A stretch of 21,162 bases of DNA, from IMG/VR virus record IMGVR_UViG_3300047299_000024, positions 1 through 21,162 of that record. One strand, written 5' to 3'. A program made the translations under genes and the position numbers. Within the stretch, counting starts at the first letter, position 1. Every line of letters begins with the position of its first letter. This DNA comes from a virus. This document shows positions 13,640-20,315 of this stretch, in pieces. The notes beneath the pieces were generated by a model. The model saw nothing but the letters and a program-made list of their open reading frames with translations, was not told the DNA's origin and made no database searches.

Positions 13640-13975
13640 TCACATGGTAGCAGTGCGAGCCTCTTCGCAAAGACCGTGCAGCAGCGGCATGATCGACTTG
13701 GCCTCCAACAAGCCGCACCACGCATTGACAGCCGCATTGGCGGCGAACTTCTGAAGGAAGTCGTCCGACTCTTCGGCGTGCTCGATCATGGAGCCGACGA
13801 AGAAGTGCATGATTTCCCGAATGAACATGATCGTGATGATCGCATCCTTGACGGTCACGCCTTCCTTGAGCAGTTGCTGCACGTTGCTGAGGATGGCGAT
13901 GCGTGTCTCCGACGAGTATTCACGGAACGCTTCGACACCACTCTGCACTTGCTCTTCGTATTCTTCGTCAGTCAT
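13640..13975 (-). CDS. 111-aa helical protein upstream of terminase
   Basis: Starts at ATG 13975, seven bases after the preceding gene ends; the ribosome site is weak. The sequence is all-helical by composition: an acidic start (T-D-E-E-Y-E-E-Q-V), S-N-V-Q-Q-L-L-K-E-G-V-T-V-K-D-A-I, hydrophobic I-M-F-I-R-E-I-M-H-F-F-V-G-S-M-I, then F-L-Q-K-F-A-A-N-A-A-V-N-A-W. No DNA-binding motif was recognised. Its place directly before the large terminase is where a small terminase often lies, but nothing in the sequence confirms that. Unknown function. Confidence 0.65.
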   Translation of the reverse strand: MTDEEYEEQVQSGVEAFREYSSETRIAILSNVQQLLKEGVTVKDAIITIMFIREIMHFFVGSMIEHAEESDDFLQKFAANAAVNAWCGLLEAKSIMPLLHGLCEEARTATM

Positions 13976-13979
13976 TGGA

Positions 13980-14303
13980 TCACCGTCCGGGGATGAGGAG
14001 TCCGCCCGGCACGCTGTTCGGGTCGGGCAGCAGGGCACGCTGACGAACATCATTGAGGGCTTTGGCGAAGAAGTCACCGAGCAACGTCTGGAAGTTGTAC
14101 TGCATCTGCGAATCGGTCATGATGCCACTGTCAGTCAAGAGCTTGATGATGCTGTTGATCTTCAGTTCAAGCGTCAATGCCGGATTGAAGTTGACGCCGA
14201 ACGACTGAATGATCGTCTCTTGCTCCTGATTCTTTCGGGTCAGTGCAGCGATTTCAGCGTGCAGCTCTTCTTCGGTTGCGGTGAGGTAATTGAAAGTTGT
14301 CAT
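13980..14303 (-). CDS. 107-aa hypothetical protein with N-terminal coiled coil
   Basis: The chosen start is ATG 14303, where M-T-T-F-N-Y-L-T-A-T-E-E-E-L-H begins; the open frame continues upstream into the previous gene. The first ~40 residues (E-E-E-L-H-A-E-I-A-A-L-T-R-K-N-Q-E-Q-E) have a heptad-like pattern, followed by L-K-I-N-S-I-I-K-L-L-T-D-S-G and Q-T-L-L-G-D-F-F-A-K-A-L, and a flexible Pro/Gly end (V-P-G-G-L-L-I-P-G-R). The 111-aa protein follows with a four-base gap. Could be a fiber chaperone, a small terminase or another accessory; the sequence does not say. Confidence 0.65.
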   Translation of the reverse strand: MTTFNYLTATEEELHAEIAALTRKNQEQETIIQSFGVNFNPALTLELKINSIIKLLTDSGIMTDSQMQYNFQTLLGDFFAKALNDVRQRALLPDPNSVPGGLLIPGR

Positions 14304-14323
14304 GCCTACACAGTACGCAATCG

Positions 14324-15181
14324 TCACAAAGGTTTGTACGCCGCCACTGCACCAGGAGGTAGCTCGAACACAGATGCGTCGTTGAAGTCTGTGTTTCCGG
14401 TGGCCCCGGCTGTTGCTGCGACCTTGCTGTAGCCCCACACGTTCGTCGTCGTGGCAACCTGCGTCCATCCGCTCGGACTAGTAGCTGGTGACGGAGTGAA
14501 GAACAGGCCGTATCCACCAATGAGCAGGCAGTTGTCAACCGTCGTGGTGACAGTCGGCAAGCGACGACTCAATGAGTACGCCACCGTCTCGAACTTGGCC
14601 GACACATCAATACCGGACGTGTCTTTGACCGCAATGGCAATGGCCGAATAGAACTGACTCGAAGAAACGTTGACCGAGAACGACGAACCTTCTGATCCAT
14701 CAATGGTGCGATCGAGGATGTCGAAGTAGTTGTAGTCGGTCGCATCTGTAGCCACCGCTGTCTGACGCACAGTGAAGCCGGTGCAGCTAACTGCAATGCC
14801 ACTACCTCCGGCACTGCGTCGGGTCAGGATGGAAACAACGTCGCCATTGACCACGCCTGTCGGCTTGGTGACCGAGAGAGTCGTCCCGCTGACTTCGGCA
14901 GCGACAGTAAACGAACGCACCGACGGAACAACCGGCGGCATGTACGAACGAAAGCCCCACCAATGCAGATTTGACATTGGAGTAGCAGGCGGGACAGTCT
15001 CAATCCACCAATAGTCCTGACTGAGCTTGTTGGCGTTCTGTGCTGACGCACCGTAGTCAGTGGCCGATACCGCTCCCTGTACGAGCGGGTTGAATCGCTG
15101 CGTTGGACGTGGCGACGAAACACTGTTGGGCGAGCGACGACGTGTGAATCGCCCTTCATTGGGTCTCTTGCCGGTAGCCAT
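14324..15181 (-). CDS. Beta-rich virion (minor tail/fiber-associated) protein
   Basis: 285 aa, ATG 15181 with a GAGGT site. The first ~35 residues are basic and Ser/Pro/Arg-rich (G-R-F-T-R-R-R-S-P-N-S). A W-W-I-E and H-W-W-G-F-R-S-Y-M-P-P-V segment follows. From about residue 88 it is a beta-sandwich of the kind seen in phage tail and actinobacterial surface proteins: T-L-S-V-T-K-P-T-G-V-V-N-G-D-V-V-S-I, a central I-A-I-A-V-K-D-T-S-G-I-D strand pair, and P-S-G-W-T-Q-V-A-T-T-T. The x-P-x-G-x-x-x-G-D step and P-x-G-W-T step are characteristic of that domain. No catalytic residues were seen. Likely part of the host-recognition structure. Confidence 0.68.
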   Translation of the reverse strand: MATGKRPNEGRFTRRRSPNSVSSPRPTQRFNPLVQGAVSATDYGASAQNANKLSQDYWWIETVPPATPMSNLHWWGFRSYMPPVVPSVRSFTVAAEVSGTTLSVTKPTGVVNGDVVSILTRRSAGGSGIAVSCTGFTVRQTAVATDATDYNYFDILDRTIDGSEGSSFSVNVSSSQFYSAIAIAVKDTSGIDVSAKFETVAYSLSRRLPTVTTTVDNCLLIGGYGLFFTPSPATSPSGWTQVATTTNVWGYSKVAATAGATGNTDFNDASVFELPPGAVAAYKPL

Positions 15182-15189
15182 GTGCTACC

Positions 15190-15999
15190 TCAGCCTTGCG
15201 CCAAGATCATCTCAAGCTGAACAGGACCACTGGACGTGGACGCAGCCTGCGAGCCGATCATCAGTGCTGCGTCATTGGAGATGATCGGCATACCGAGGTC
15301 GAATGCGTCGTACTTGAATCCTACGTTGGCAACGACCGGGATCGAAGCGATACGGCGCATGATGCAGATGGCGGCAGTACCCGAGGTCATCGACACCGAC
15401 AGAGTGAGCGACTGCACAGAGCGCACACCAAGATCGCCTGCCTGCAACGGGAACTGATACATCGAGCCGATGATCGAGGCTGCTGCATAGCCGAGCGTGC
15501 CGGTAGTACGCCCTGCGGTGCCTGCTTCATTGGTGTAGCTCAGCACAGGGGTAGCTGCACCCGCACCGAGTGTCGCCAATGTCAAGAACCACGCTTCGGT
15601 TCCGACGCCGGTCGAATCGGGACGAGTCAATGCAGCGGGAGAGGTCGTGTTCTGTGCAGTGGTAGTGGTGACGGCCCAACCCGAACCGCCCGATCCCCAA
15701 CGCCACACGTTGTCCCAAATGACGAGCATCCCTGACACGGCAGAGATGCCCGACACACCTGCGAGGTAGGTGTTGCCTGAGACGGGGTTGGTGAAGGTAT
15801 GGAAGCCTGTATCGCTGTCTACCGGCACAACGCCTGCTGCGGCCTGTCCGAGCGTCGTAGAGCCTGCTCCTGGCTGTCCTGCGCCCGACCACAGTGCACA
15901 CATACGGCCGGACACTGCGGTGACGTTGGCCTTGACCTGAATGAGACGTTGTGCGCCGCCGAGTGCAGCGACGAGTCCGTCCTGAGTGGTGATTGCCAC
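15190..15999 (-). CDS. Virion-type protein of unknown role, beta-rich
   Basis: 269 aa from GTG 15999 with GGGGGAA about five bases upstream. The open frame extends to 16290, but that part is antisense-like Arg/His-rich sequence overlapping the previous gene, so it is excluded. Starts V-A-I-T-T-Q-D-G-L-V-A-A-L-G-G-A-Q-R. Contains A-L-T-R-P-D-S-T-G-V-G-T-E-A-W, V-L-S-Y-T-N-E-A-G-T-A-G-R-T and A-G-D-L-G-V-R-S-V-Q-S-L-T-L-S-V, and ends in L-A-Q-G. I recall this combination (T-x-D-G-L-x-A-A-L ... Y-T-N-x-x-G-x-x-G-R-T ... G-V-x-S-V-x-x) from phage structural proteins often next to tail fibers. Exact function unknown. Confidence 0.72.
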   Translation of the reverse strand: MAITTQDGLVAALGGAQRLIQVKANVTAVSGRMCALWSGAGQPGAGSTTLGQAAAGVVPVDSDTGFHTFTNPVSGNTYLAGVSGISAVSGMLVIWDNVWRWGSGGSGWAVTTTTAQNTTSPAALTRPDSTGVGTEAWFLTLATLGAGAATPVLSYTNEAGTAGRTTGTLGYAAASIIGSMYQFPLQAGDLGVRSVQSLTLSVSMTSGTAAICIMRRIASIPVVANVGFKYDAFDLGMPIISNDAALMIGSQAASTSSGPVQLEMILAQG

Positions 16000-16010
16000 T
16001 GAAGTTCCCC

Positions 16011-16394
16011 CTAGTAGTAGAAGATTTGGATGGATGCATTGGCTCCTGCGATTGTGGAGCCGATCTGGTCTACATCGACTGTCATGTAGTCGCCAGAAGC
16101 AAAGGTAACTACGTCCGGCGTCGAGGTCAGGTCTGTAAACGCTGAGGCCGAGATTGCGGGACGGTTGCCTTGAGTGGTGAAGATCGTGGTGCCGTTCTTG
16201 TTCACGTCGAAGATGGCAGAAGCCCCGGTAGGTGCTGTCCCTACCGAGGCTGCCACATTGGTGATCGTGACGGTGCGATTGAAGTACCAACGAGAGGTAC
16301 CCGCACCAACAGTCAGCGTGCCTGCGATGCTGAAGGTTTCGCAGAACGGCGCCACGCCCCTCACCGTCAATGAGGTGAGATGGTCACGAGGCAT
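16011..16394 (-). CDS. Small beta-rich tail/fiber protein
   Basis: 127 aa, ATG 16394, four bases after the fiber stop. Core: F-S-I-A-G-T-L-T-V-G-A-G-T-S-R-W-Y-F-N, then V-A-A-S-V-G-T-A-P-T-G-A-S-A-I-F-D-V-N-K followed by N-G-T-T-I-F-T-T, and a G-D-Y-M-T-V-D-V-D-Q-I-G-S-T step. This W-Y-N ... S-V-G-T-A-P-T-G-A ... D-V-x-K-N-G-T-T-I-F ... G-D-x-x-x-V-D-x-D-x-x-G module recurs as a domain in actinophage minor tail proteins, here as a stand-alone protein. Probably a virion adhesin or a fiber-associated subunit. Confidence 0.72.
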   Translation of the reverse strand: MPRDHLTSLTVRGVAPFCETFSIAGTLTVGAGTSRWYFNRTVTITNVAASVGTAPTGASAIFDVNKNGTTIFTTQGNRPAISASAFTDLTSTPDVVTFASGDYMTVDVDQIGSTIAGANASIQIFYY

Positions 16395-16397
16395 TGG

Positions 16398-17501
16398 TCA
16401 CCCGACGATTGCGTAGCGGTACTGGTTGGAAGTCGGTGCAACGGAGAACGTGACCGTCACCGTGTTGGTGTTGGTGAGCACGATGTCGCAGTCAACGACG
16501 GCATAGGACGTGGCGTCGTAAATCTGGCAGATCACGTCACGGTTGCCGAGGTTGTGCGTCAATGCGATCGAGGTGCTCGATCCATCGCCCAACGTACCAG
16601 TCTTCCACCGAGCGACGAGCGTGGTATCGACCGCCACCGAGTCAGCCGCAACGGTGATGCCCGTACCCGCACCAACATTGAAGTCGTTGGTGGAGAGGGT
16701 CAGACCGTTACCGGCGGTGTAGGTAGCACCACCACCGAACTGCGCCCACGTGATGCCGGTCGTACCAACAGTGATTGCAACGTCAGTCGTCATGATCCAC
16801 TGCGTGGAGGCATTGACAGTGCCCTCTTCGACCATGACTGCCGCACCCTGAAGCTCAGGGTCGCTGTCAGCATCAGTTGCACGAACCGGAGCGCCTGAAG
16901 CCTGAACGATGTAGATGCCGTTCTCGGCCGCAGCAGACTGGTTCTTGAGCAGGATGCGATCATTGGTGGCAAGGACTACACCATCAATGGTCTGACCATT
17001 GGCGAACGCAGTAGCGAGAGTGCCGGTAGCAGTGGTGGCTGCACGCACCGCCTCCTTCCACGACAGACCGGCGACAGTGACATCGACGTAGTTCTTCGTC
17101 GCCGCATCTTGTGGGTTGGTCGGATCGAGAACGTTCGTGAGCTTGCGGCTGTTGAAGCTCACGTCAGCAGTCGGCACCGCCATCTGATCGAGACGGCTCA
17201 GGCGAACCTGTGTGTCGAAGTCGCTGATGGTCGATGCGGTCTGCGTGCCGGTGTGGTTGCCACGAGCGAGAGGGTTGGTCGTCAATGCAGAGTTGGCGAC
17301 CGAACCTGCCGCAAGGTCACCACCCCCGGTGACGACGGTGAGGCTCGCAGCATCGGTACGGAACCGCAGGCGCTTGGCCGTCGAGTCGTACCAATACTGA
17401 CCCTCCACCGGAGAACCTGGTGCACCCGCAATGATGTGGGCCAACACATTCTGGATTTGCAGGCTCGACATGTCGAGCGGTGTGAGGAACTTGCGTGACA
17501 T
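16398..17501 (-). CDS. Tail fiber / receptor-binding protein
   Basis: 367 aa, ATG 17501 with AAGGAG seven bases upstream. The N-terminus (F-L-T-P-L-D-M-S-S-L-Q-I-Q-N-V) and G-S-P-V-E-G-Q-Y-W-Y-D-S-T segment are typical fiber attachment sequences. Then G-N-H-T-G-T-Q-T-A-S-T-I-S-D-F, D-P-T-N-P-Q-D-A-A-T-K-N-Y-V-D, a beta-rich shaft with N-D-R-I-L-L-K-N-Q and E-N-G-I-Y-I-V, and Y-T-A-G-N-G-L-T-L-S-T-N-D-F. The C-terminus has a compact S-I-A-L-T-H-N-L-G-N-R-D-V module. The T-G-T-Q, A-A-T-K-N-Y-V-D and G-N-G-L steps are hallmarks of trimeric phage fibers. The shared terminal module links it to the gene just upstream. Confidence 0.85.
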   Translation of the reverse strand: MSRKFLTPLDMSSLQIQNVLAHIIAGAPGSPVEGQYWYDSTAKRLRFRTDAASLTVVTGGGDLAAGSVANSALTTNPLARGNHTGTQTASTISDFDTQVRLSRLDQMAVPTADVSFNSRKLTNVLDPTNPQDAATKNYVDVTVAGLSWKEAVRAATTATGTLATAFANGQTIDGVVLATNDRILLKNQSAAAENGIYIVQASGAPVRATDADSDPELQGAAVMVEEGTVNASTQWIMTTDVAITVGTTGITWAQFGGGATYTAGNGLTLSTNDFNVGAGTGITVAADSVAVDTTLVARWKTGTLGDGSSTSIALTHNLGNRDVICQIYDATSYAVVDCDIVLTNTNTVTVTFSVAPTSNQYRYAIVG

Positions 17502-17511
17502 CTGTGTCTCC

Positions 17512-17823
17512 TTAGCTCAGGTAAGCCTTGCCACCCGTGATATAAGCGAAGGTTACTTGGATGACGTTGGCCGAGATGTACTCCACGTCTCCGTCGATCT
17601 GCTGTCCCGACGAATCGACAGTGGTCACATTGGGGTAGCCACCGAGGTTATGAGTGATCGTCCACACCGTTGTAGCAATGGGCTGATCATGGGCGTAGTT
17701 GAAGCCTGCACCGGCTAGTCCTTGCGGGCCTTGAGTGCCGAGACTTACTTGTCCGACGACTCCACCATTGGGGATCGTGGCATTGACAGTGGTGTCGGTG
17801 ATGGTGACGTTGATGTCGGGCAT
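17512..17823 (-). CDS. Short tail protein with collagen-like stretch and THNLG module
   Basis: 103 aa, ATG 17823, preceded by GAAGAGAGAG. N-terminal I-N-V-T-I-T-D-T-T-V-N-A, then a short collagen-like G-T-Q-G-P-Q-G-L-A-G-A-G, and W-T-I-T-H-N-L-G-G-Y-P-N-V-T-T-V-D-S-S-G, G-D-V-E-Y-I-S-A-N-V-I-Q-V-T-F, ending G-G-K-A-Y-L. The W-x-I-x-H-N-L-G-x-Y-P-x-V-x-V-x-D-x-x-G module is common at fiber and minor-tail C-termini. The fiber encoded next has a divergent copy. Likely a trimeric tip or adaptor. Confidence 0.8.
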   Translation of the reverse strand: MPDINVTITDTTVNATIPNGGVVGQVSLGTQGPQGLAGAGFNYAHDQPIATTVWTITHNLGGYPNVTTVDSSGQQIDGDVEYISANVIQVTFAYITGGKAYLS

Positions 17824-17945
17824 GTCGCTCTCTCTTCAGTGTGTGCGGTTGTGGTGTCCCACGGTGGACCGTCGCATCCGTTCTCTCCATAGACGCAGAC
17901 TCCATCCCAGGAACGATGACAGTGGGGGCATTGATCGTGCTTCAT
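17745..17945 (-). CDS. Possible 66-aa zinc-ribbon protein overlapping the next gene
   Basis: An ATG at 17945, just after the upstream stop, opens M-K-H-D-Q-C-P-H-C-H-R-S-W-D-G-V-C-V-Y-G followed by E-N-G-C-D-G-P-P-W-D. The four cysteines (C-P-x-C ... C ... C) suggest a small metal-binding fold. The gene fills a 120-base hole before the collagen-like gene and overlaps that gene by about 79 bases; the overlapping C-terminal part is low-complexity Ser/Thr/Pro. Only a weak GGGA lies upstream. The real gene could be this one, or the gap could be merely leader sequence. Confidence 0.45.
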   Translation of the reverse strand: MKHDQCPHCHRSWDGVCVYGENGCDGPPWDTTTAHTEERATCPTSTSPSPTPLSMPRSPMVESSDK

Positions 17946-17946
17946 T

Positions 17947-18318
17947 TCAGTCCCACGTCGGGGTGGCGATCCTCTGGAAGATTCCTCGGAAGTAGGTGCG
18001 TGTGTACCCGCCCTTGGTGATGCGGATGCTGTAGTACCACGAGCCTGCCCCGAACCCATTGAGGTCAGCGGACATCTTCTCGATGATCAGTCGTCCATTG
18101 ACGGCAATGTCGGTCGTGAATGCGAACTTCATCGCCGGGTTCGGAGTGCGGAGGTTGTCAACACACTCGGCGAGCACAGTCGCCCCGGTCCAATCGTAGG
18201 GCGTGACAACATCATTGATGGTCTCGGTGATGTTGAGTTGCTGTCGGAAGTCATCGTCGTAGGGGATGCCTAGGAAGTTGATGACCTGTGGTTCGAGCTT
18301 GATGTCAATGTCTGCCAT
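17947..18318 (-). CDS. Ig-like small tail/baseplate protein
   Basis: 123 aa, ATG 18318, first gene after the terminator hairpin. There is no clear Shine-Dalgarno sequence. It begins with I-D-I-K-L-E-P-Q-V-I-N-F, then D-D-F-R-Q-Q-L-N-I-T-E, Y-D-W-T-G-A-T-V-L-A-E-C-V, A-V-N-G-R-L-I-I-E-K, and G-S-W-Y-Y-S-I-R-I-T-K-G-G-Y-T-R-T with an F-R-G-I-F end. The order x-F-R-x-x-L ... W-T-G-x-x-x-x-A ... G-x-L ... x-G-x-W-x-Y-x-I-x-x ... x-x-G-x-F matches the N-terminal Ig-like domain of BppU-type baseplate proteins, as a stand-alone unit. A tail-tip or fiber-attachment role is inferred. Confidence 0.7.
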   Translation of the reverse strand: MADIDIKLEPQVINFLGIPYDDDFRQQLNITETINDVVTPYDWTGATVLAECVDNLRTPNPAMKFAFTTDIAVNGRLIIEKMSADLNGFGAGSWYYSIRITKGGYTRTYFRGIFQRIATPTWD

Positions 18319-18557
18319 GACCGGGGATCATAACGCACAAAGCCCGCCCCCTCCCGAGCTTGGGACTCAGGAAGGGACGGGCTGCCCTGTGCCGACCCCG
18401 GCGACGGAGCGATATCGCCGGAACGCAACGCACTCACTCTATGTGCCCCACCCCCGGAGCGCAACACACGCACAACCGCAGGACGCAGTGCGCTCACCGT
18501 TGCCGATACTCATTGGGGCATGAGGTCAGCTCGCTTACAGGGGTGGGGCGAGGCGCA
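18319..18557 (-). other. Intergenic region with terminator and second inverted repeat
   Basis: The widest non-coding gap in the window (239 bases), between the small-gene block and the fiber block. It contains the terminator described separately at 18338-18383 and, upstream of it in the direction of transcription, a perfect 7-bp inverted repeat CCGGCGA / TCGCCGG (18398-18404 and 18415-18421). A poor promoter-like pair (TTGCGC, 17 bases, TAGAGT) lies near 18430-18460 on the minus strand, but is too weak to claim. The inverted repeat could be an operator or part of a double terminator. Confidence 0.45.
18338..18383 (-). terminator. Rho-independent-like terminator after small-gene block
   Basis: AGCCCGCCCC at the plus-strand left side pairs with GGGACGGGCT at the right (18341-18350 with 18374-18383, one mismatch), with CTCC/GGAA extending the stem imperfectly. 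On the minus strand the stem is followed by TTTGTGCG, a short U-tract. It would end transcripts coming from the WhiB block before the fiber cluster. Confidence 0.65.
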
Positions 18558-18791
18558 CTATAGCGGCAGGTCGTTGGCGAACCGGAACATGCGGCACTTG
18601 CGACAGGTCACTACAACGTCGTCTGAGACACGAGAAGCCTTCATGCCCGGCAACCGGACCCCGCAGGCTGTTTCGTCCCTTAGATCGGCTTGTGGGTACC
18701 GCTGAAGCGTTGCCACGTTGTGCACTGTGCCCGTATCGGTGGCGATTGCCTTGTACCACTCGATCACATCGGGCAGATCACCCCGCTTCAT
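18558..18791 (-). CDS. 77-aa protein with CxxC motif
   Basis: ATG 18791, overlapping the preceding gene's end by 14 bases. Contains D-V-I-E-W-Y-K-A-I-A-T-D near the N-terminus, V-H-N-V-A-T-L, D-E-T-A-C-G-V-R-L-P-G and V-V-V-T-C-R-K-C-R-M-F. C63 and C66, with C43 and perhaps H24, could bind a metal. The C-G-V ... V-T-C-x-x-C pairing is familiar from small actinophage proteins of unknown role. Last gene of the right-hand block, before the terminator. Confidence 0.65.
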   Translation of the reverse strand: MKRGDLPDVIEWYKAIATDTGTVHNVATLQRYPQADLRDETACGVRLPGMKASRVSDDVVVTCRKCRMFRFANDLPL

Positions 18792-19224
18792 TGGAGCCGA
18801 CGATCAGTTGTGCTGCACGTTCCGGGTGGTCGATGACCCAAGCTCCAATCACCGCCATCGTTGTGTTCATGGCAATGGTAAACGTCTTCTGCACGACGAA
18901 CATGCGGAACCCAACGTCATCGACCGGAATGTCATCCATGACTGCGTGGAGGTGCTCGTTGTCGGAGAGCTTGAACGCAGTAGTCGCCATGTCATTCATG
19001 CTGGTGAACTCGTGGACACACAACTGGATGCCACAGACGAACAGGATTGCTGTCTCCCAGGAAGAGAACGGGGACTCATCCATCATCGTCTCGCAGGCTC
19101 TGATGTAGTCCGGGTTCTTCTGCTGCTCTAGCGCATTGGCGACCAACGGACTGAACGCCTTGATCAGTTCCTCGAATGACTCGATCGCCTTCGTCTTCAC
19201 ACGGTTGCCTTCAGGAAGGATCAT
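18778..19224 (-). CDS. 148-aa helical hypothetical protein
   Basis: ATG 19224 with AAGGA eight bases upstream; a GTG near 19203, also with a good site (GAAGG), is an alternative start giving a slightly shorter product. The sequence is mostly helical: I-E-S-F-E-E-L-I-K-A-F-S-P, S-S-W-E-T-A-I-L-F-V-C-G-I-Q, F-K-L-S-D-N-E-H-L-H-A-V, and a hydrophobic F-T-I-A-M-N-T-T-M-A-V-I-G-A-W stretch that is not clearly transmembrane. No family was recognised. Confidence 0.6.
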   Translation of the reverse strand: MILPEGNRVKTKAIESFEELIKAFSPLVANALEQQKNPDYIRACETMMDESPFSSWETAILFVCGIQLCVHEFTSMNDMATTAFKLSDNEHLHAVMDDIPVDDVGFRMFVVQKTFTIAMNTTMAVIGAWVIDHPERAAQLIVGSNEAG

Positions 19225-19444
19225 CGAACTGGTCCTTCCATCGAGCGGCGTATGCCTCCCATTCAGGATCGGTGCGATCCATTCGGGTCTGTCGCTTCGA
19301 CTGACTTGCCGGGTGCTTGCCCATCATCTGTCGAGGGCTGTGGTTGCTCTCCAATCGGCACAGGGGACAGGTCAGGTACTCGATCAGTGCGTAGAGCCAC
19401 GCTAGCGACCATGCGATCACTAGCACCTTCAATACCTTCTTCAT
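19211..19444 (-). CDS. Small membrane protein, 77 aa
   Basis: ATG 19444 with GGGAG five bases upstream; the GTG six bases earlier is too close to that site. K-K-V-L-K-V-L-V-I-A-W-S-L-A-W-L-Y-A-L-I is a clear membrane-spanning segment or signal anchor at residues 2-21, directly followed by E-Y-L-T-C-P-L-C. The rest is hydrophilic, with His and basic residues and an acidic end. With two lysines before the segment, the N-terminus is probably cytoplasmic. Function unknown; small membrane proteins of this type near regulators may act in lysis timing or superinfection exclusion, but nothing here decides that. Confidence 0.65.
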   Translation of the reverse strand: MKKVLKVLVIAWSLAWLYALIEYLTCPLCRLESNHSPRQMMGKHPASQSKRQTRMDRTDPEWEAYAARWKDQFDDPS

Positions 19445-19455
19445 TGCCACTCCCT

Positions 19456-19761
19456 TCAGAGGCTTCTTGCGTGTCGTCGGTCTTCGTCGTACATAGCGGC
19501 TTGCGCACGCCGTCTGCGGAGTCGCTTCAGTTGCTTCTCACTGAGGCCACCCCACGATCCCCATTCCTTGTACTTGATGCCATGCTCTAGGCACTCGGCT
19601 TTCACCGGGCACCCGCCACAGATCGACTTCAATACCTTGCTGTTGTCGCCCTTGTCGGGGAAGAACACTGAGGGCGACAGTCCCCGGCACTCTGCCTTGT
19701 CCTGCCACGACAGGTCTTCGTCGGGATCGAACGAGAACAGAATTGCATGTGCAGCCATCAT
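19456..19761 (-). CDS. WhiB-family iron-sulfur transcription regulator
   Basis: 101 aa; ATG at 19761 or 19758, both within an overlap with the previous gene. L-S-W-Q-D-K-A-E-C-R-G leads in; C25, C48, C51 and C57 (in I-C-G-G-C-P-V-K-A-E-C-L) are the four iron-sulfur ligands. E-W-G-S-W-G-G-L-S at 66-74 is the conserved G-x-W-G-G turn, and K-Q-L-K-R-L-R-R-R-R is the basic DNA-binding tail. This is a complete WhiB-like protein, a family essentially confined to actinobacteria and their phages. Such proteins bind the primary sigma factor and alter host or phage transcription; WhiB of phage TM4 is an established example. It supports an actinobacterial host. Confidence 0.93.
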   Translation of the reverse strand: MMAAHAILFSFDPDEDLSWQDKAECRGLSPSVFFPDKGDNSKVLKSICGGCPVKAECLEHGIKYKEWGSWGGLSEKQLKRLRRRRAQAAMYDEDRRHARSL

Positions 19762-20315
19762 CCACGCTCCGTTGAGGTCTTGCGGTCATTGCGCTTTGGC
19801 TTTGGATCACCGGCCGACAGGATCGTCTGTGCGATTGGTGGATGACGTTTCGCATGTGCTTCAGCGAGTGGCTTGGTCAGGTAGGTCAGATGAATCCGGC
19901 CTAGGTCGTCTGCCGATGCTTCAATGCGCATGTCCAATAGCCCGTCAATGGGCAGGCCAAGCGTCTCTTCGAGGTACTCGATCAGTTCGTCATGCATCCC
20001 TTTGCTCAAGGTCTTCGAGCCTCCTACTTGGAACGTCAATGTCGTCGGGGTTGAATTGGGGATGATGCCACCGCTTGCTGCTGCGGTGTAGGTATTGAGG
20101 TTCCCGGTCGGATTGACGACGATGTTGTTGGTGTTGGGGACGACAGTGTTCTTTGGATCAGCGGCGAGTAGAGCCTCCTTCGACATCTTGTCCCACTGCT
20201 CATTGGTGTAGGTCATCGTCTGTCCCTGGTCGTCGGTGAACACAATCGGGCCTTCAATGTGTGGTGTTAGGTCAACGCCATTGAACTCGACCTTGGTCGC
20301 AACCTTGTGTGCCAT
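19758..20315 (-). CDS. 185-aa hypothetical protein
   Basis: Start ATG 20315 overlaps the preceding stop as TGATG; a longer frame to 20429 lies inside the previous gene and is rejected. N-terminal region V-A-T-K-V-E-F-N-G-V-D-L-T-P-H and Y-T-N-E-Q-W-D-K-M-S, then an Asn/Thr-rich linker (P-N-T-N-N-I-V-V-N-P-T-G-N-L-N-T-Y). A second part follows, with S-K-G-M-H-D-E-L-I-E-Y-L-E-E-T-L-G-L-P and D-D-L-G-R-I-H-L-T-Y-L, and a Lys/Arg-rich tail. The two-part layout suggests two domains. Not recognised. Confidence 0.65.
   Translation of the reverse strand: MAHKVATKVEFNGVDLTPHIEGPIVFTDDQGQTMTYTNEQWDKMSKEALLAADPKNTVVPNTNNIVVNPTGNLNTYTAAASGGIIPNSTPTTLTFQVGGSKTLSKGMHDELIEYLEETLGLPIDGLLDMRIEASADDLGRIHLTYLTKPLAEAHAKRHPPIAQTILSAGDPKPKRNDRKTSTERG

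Noticed and set aside
16000-16290. N-terminal extension of the 269-aa virion protein
   Set aside because: The extra sequence is His/Arg-rich and overlaps the well-supported 127-aa gene; the GTG at 15999 has a good ribosome site.
18430-18460. Promoter-like TTGCGC-17-TAGAGT on the minus strand
   Set aside because: Only partial matches to both boxes; many such pairs occur by chance, and it lies upstream of a terminator.
13640-19224. Paralogy between the 111-aa (13640) and 148-aa (18778) helical proteins
   Set aside because: Both are helical with an F-x-Q-K-F/V-Q-K-T-F type patch, but the rest does not align by eye, so similarity is probably compositional.
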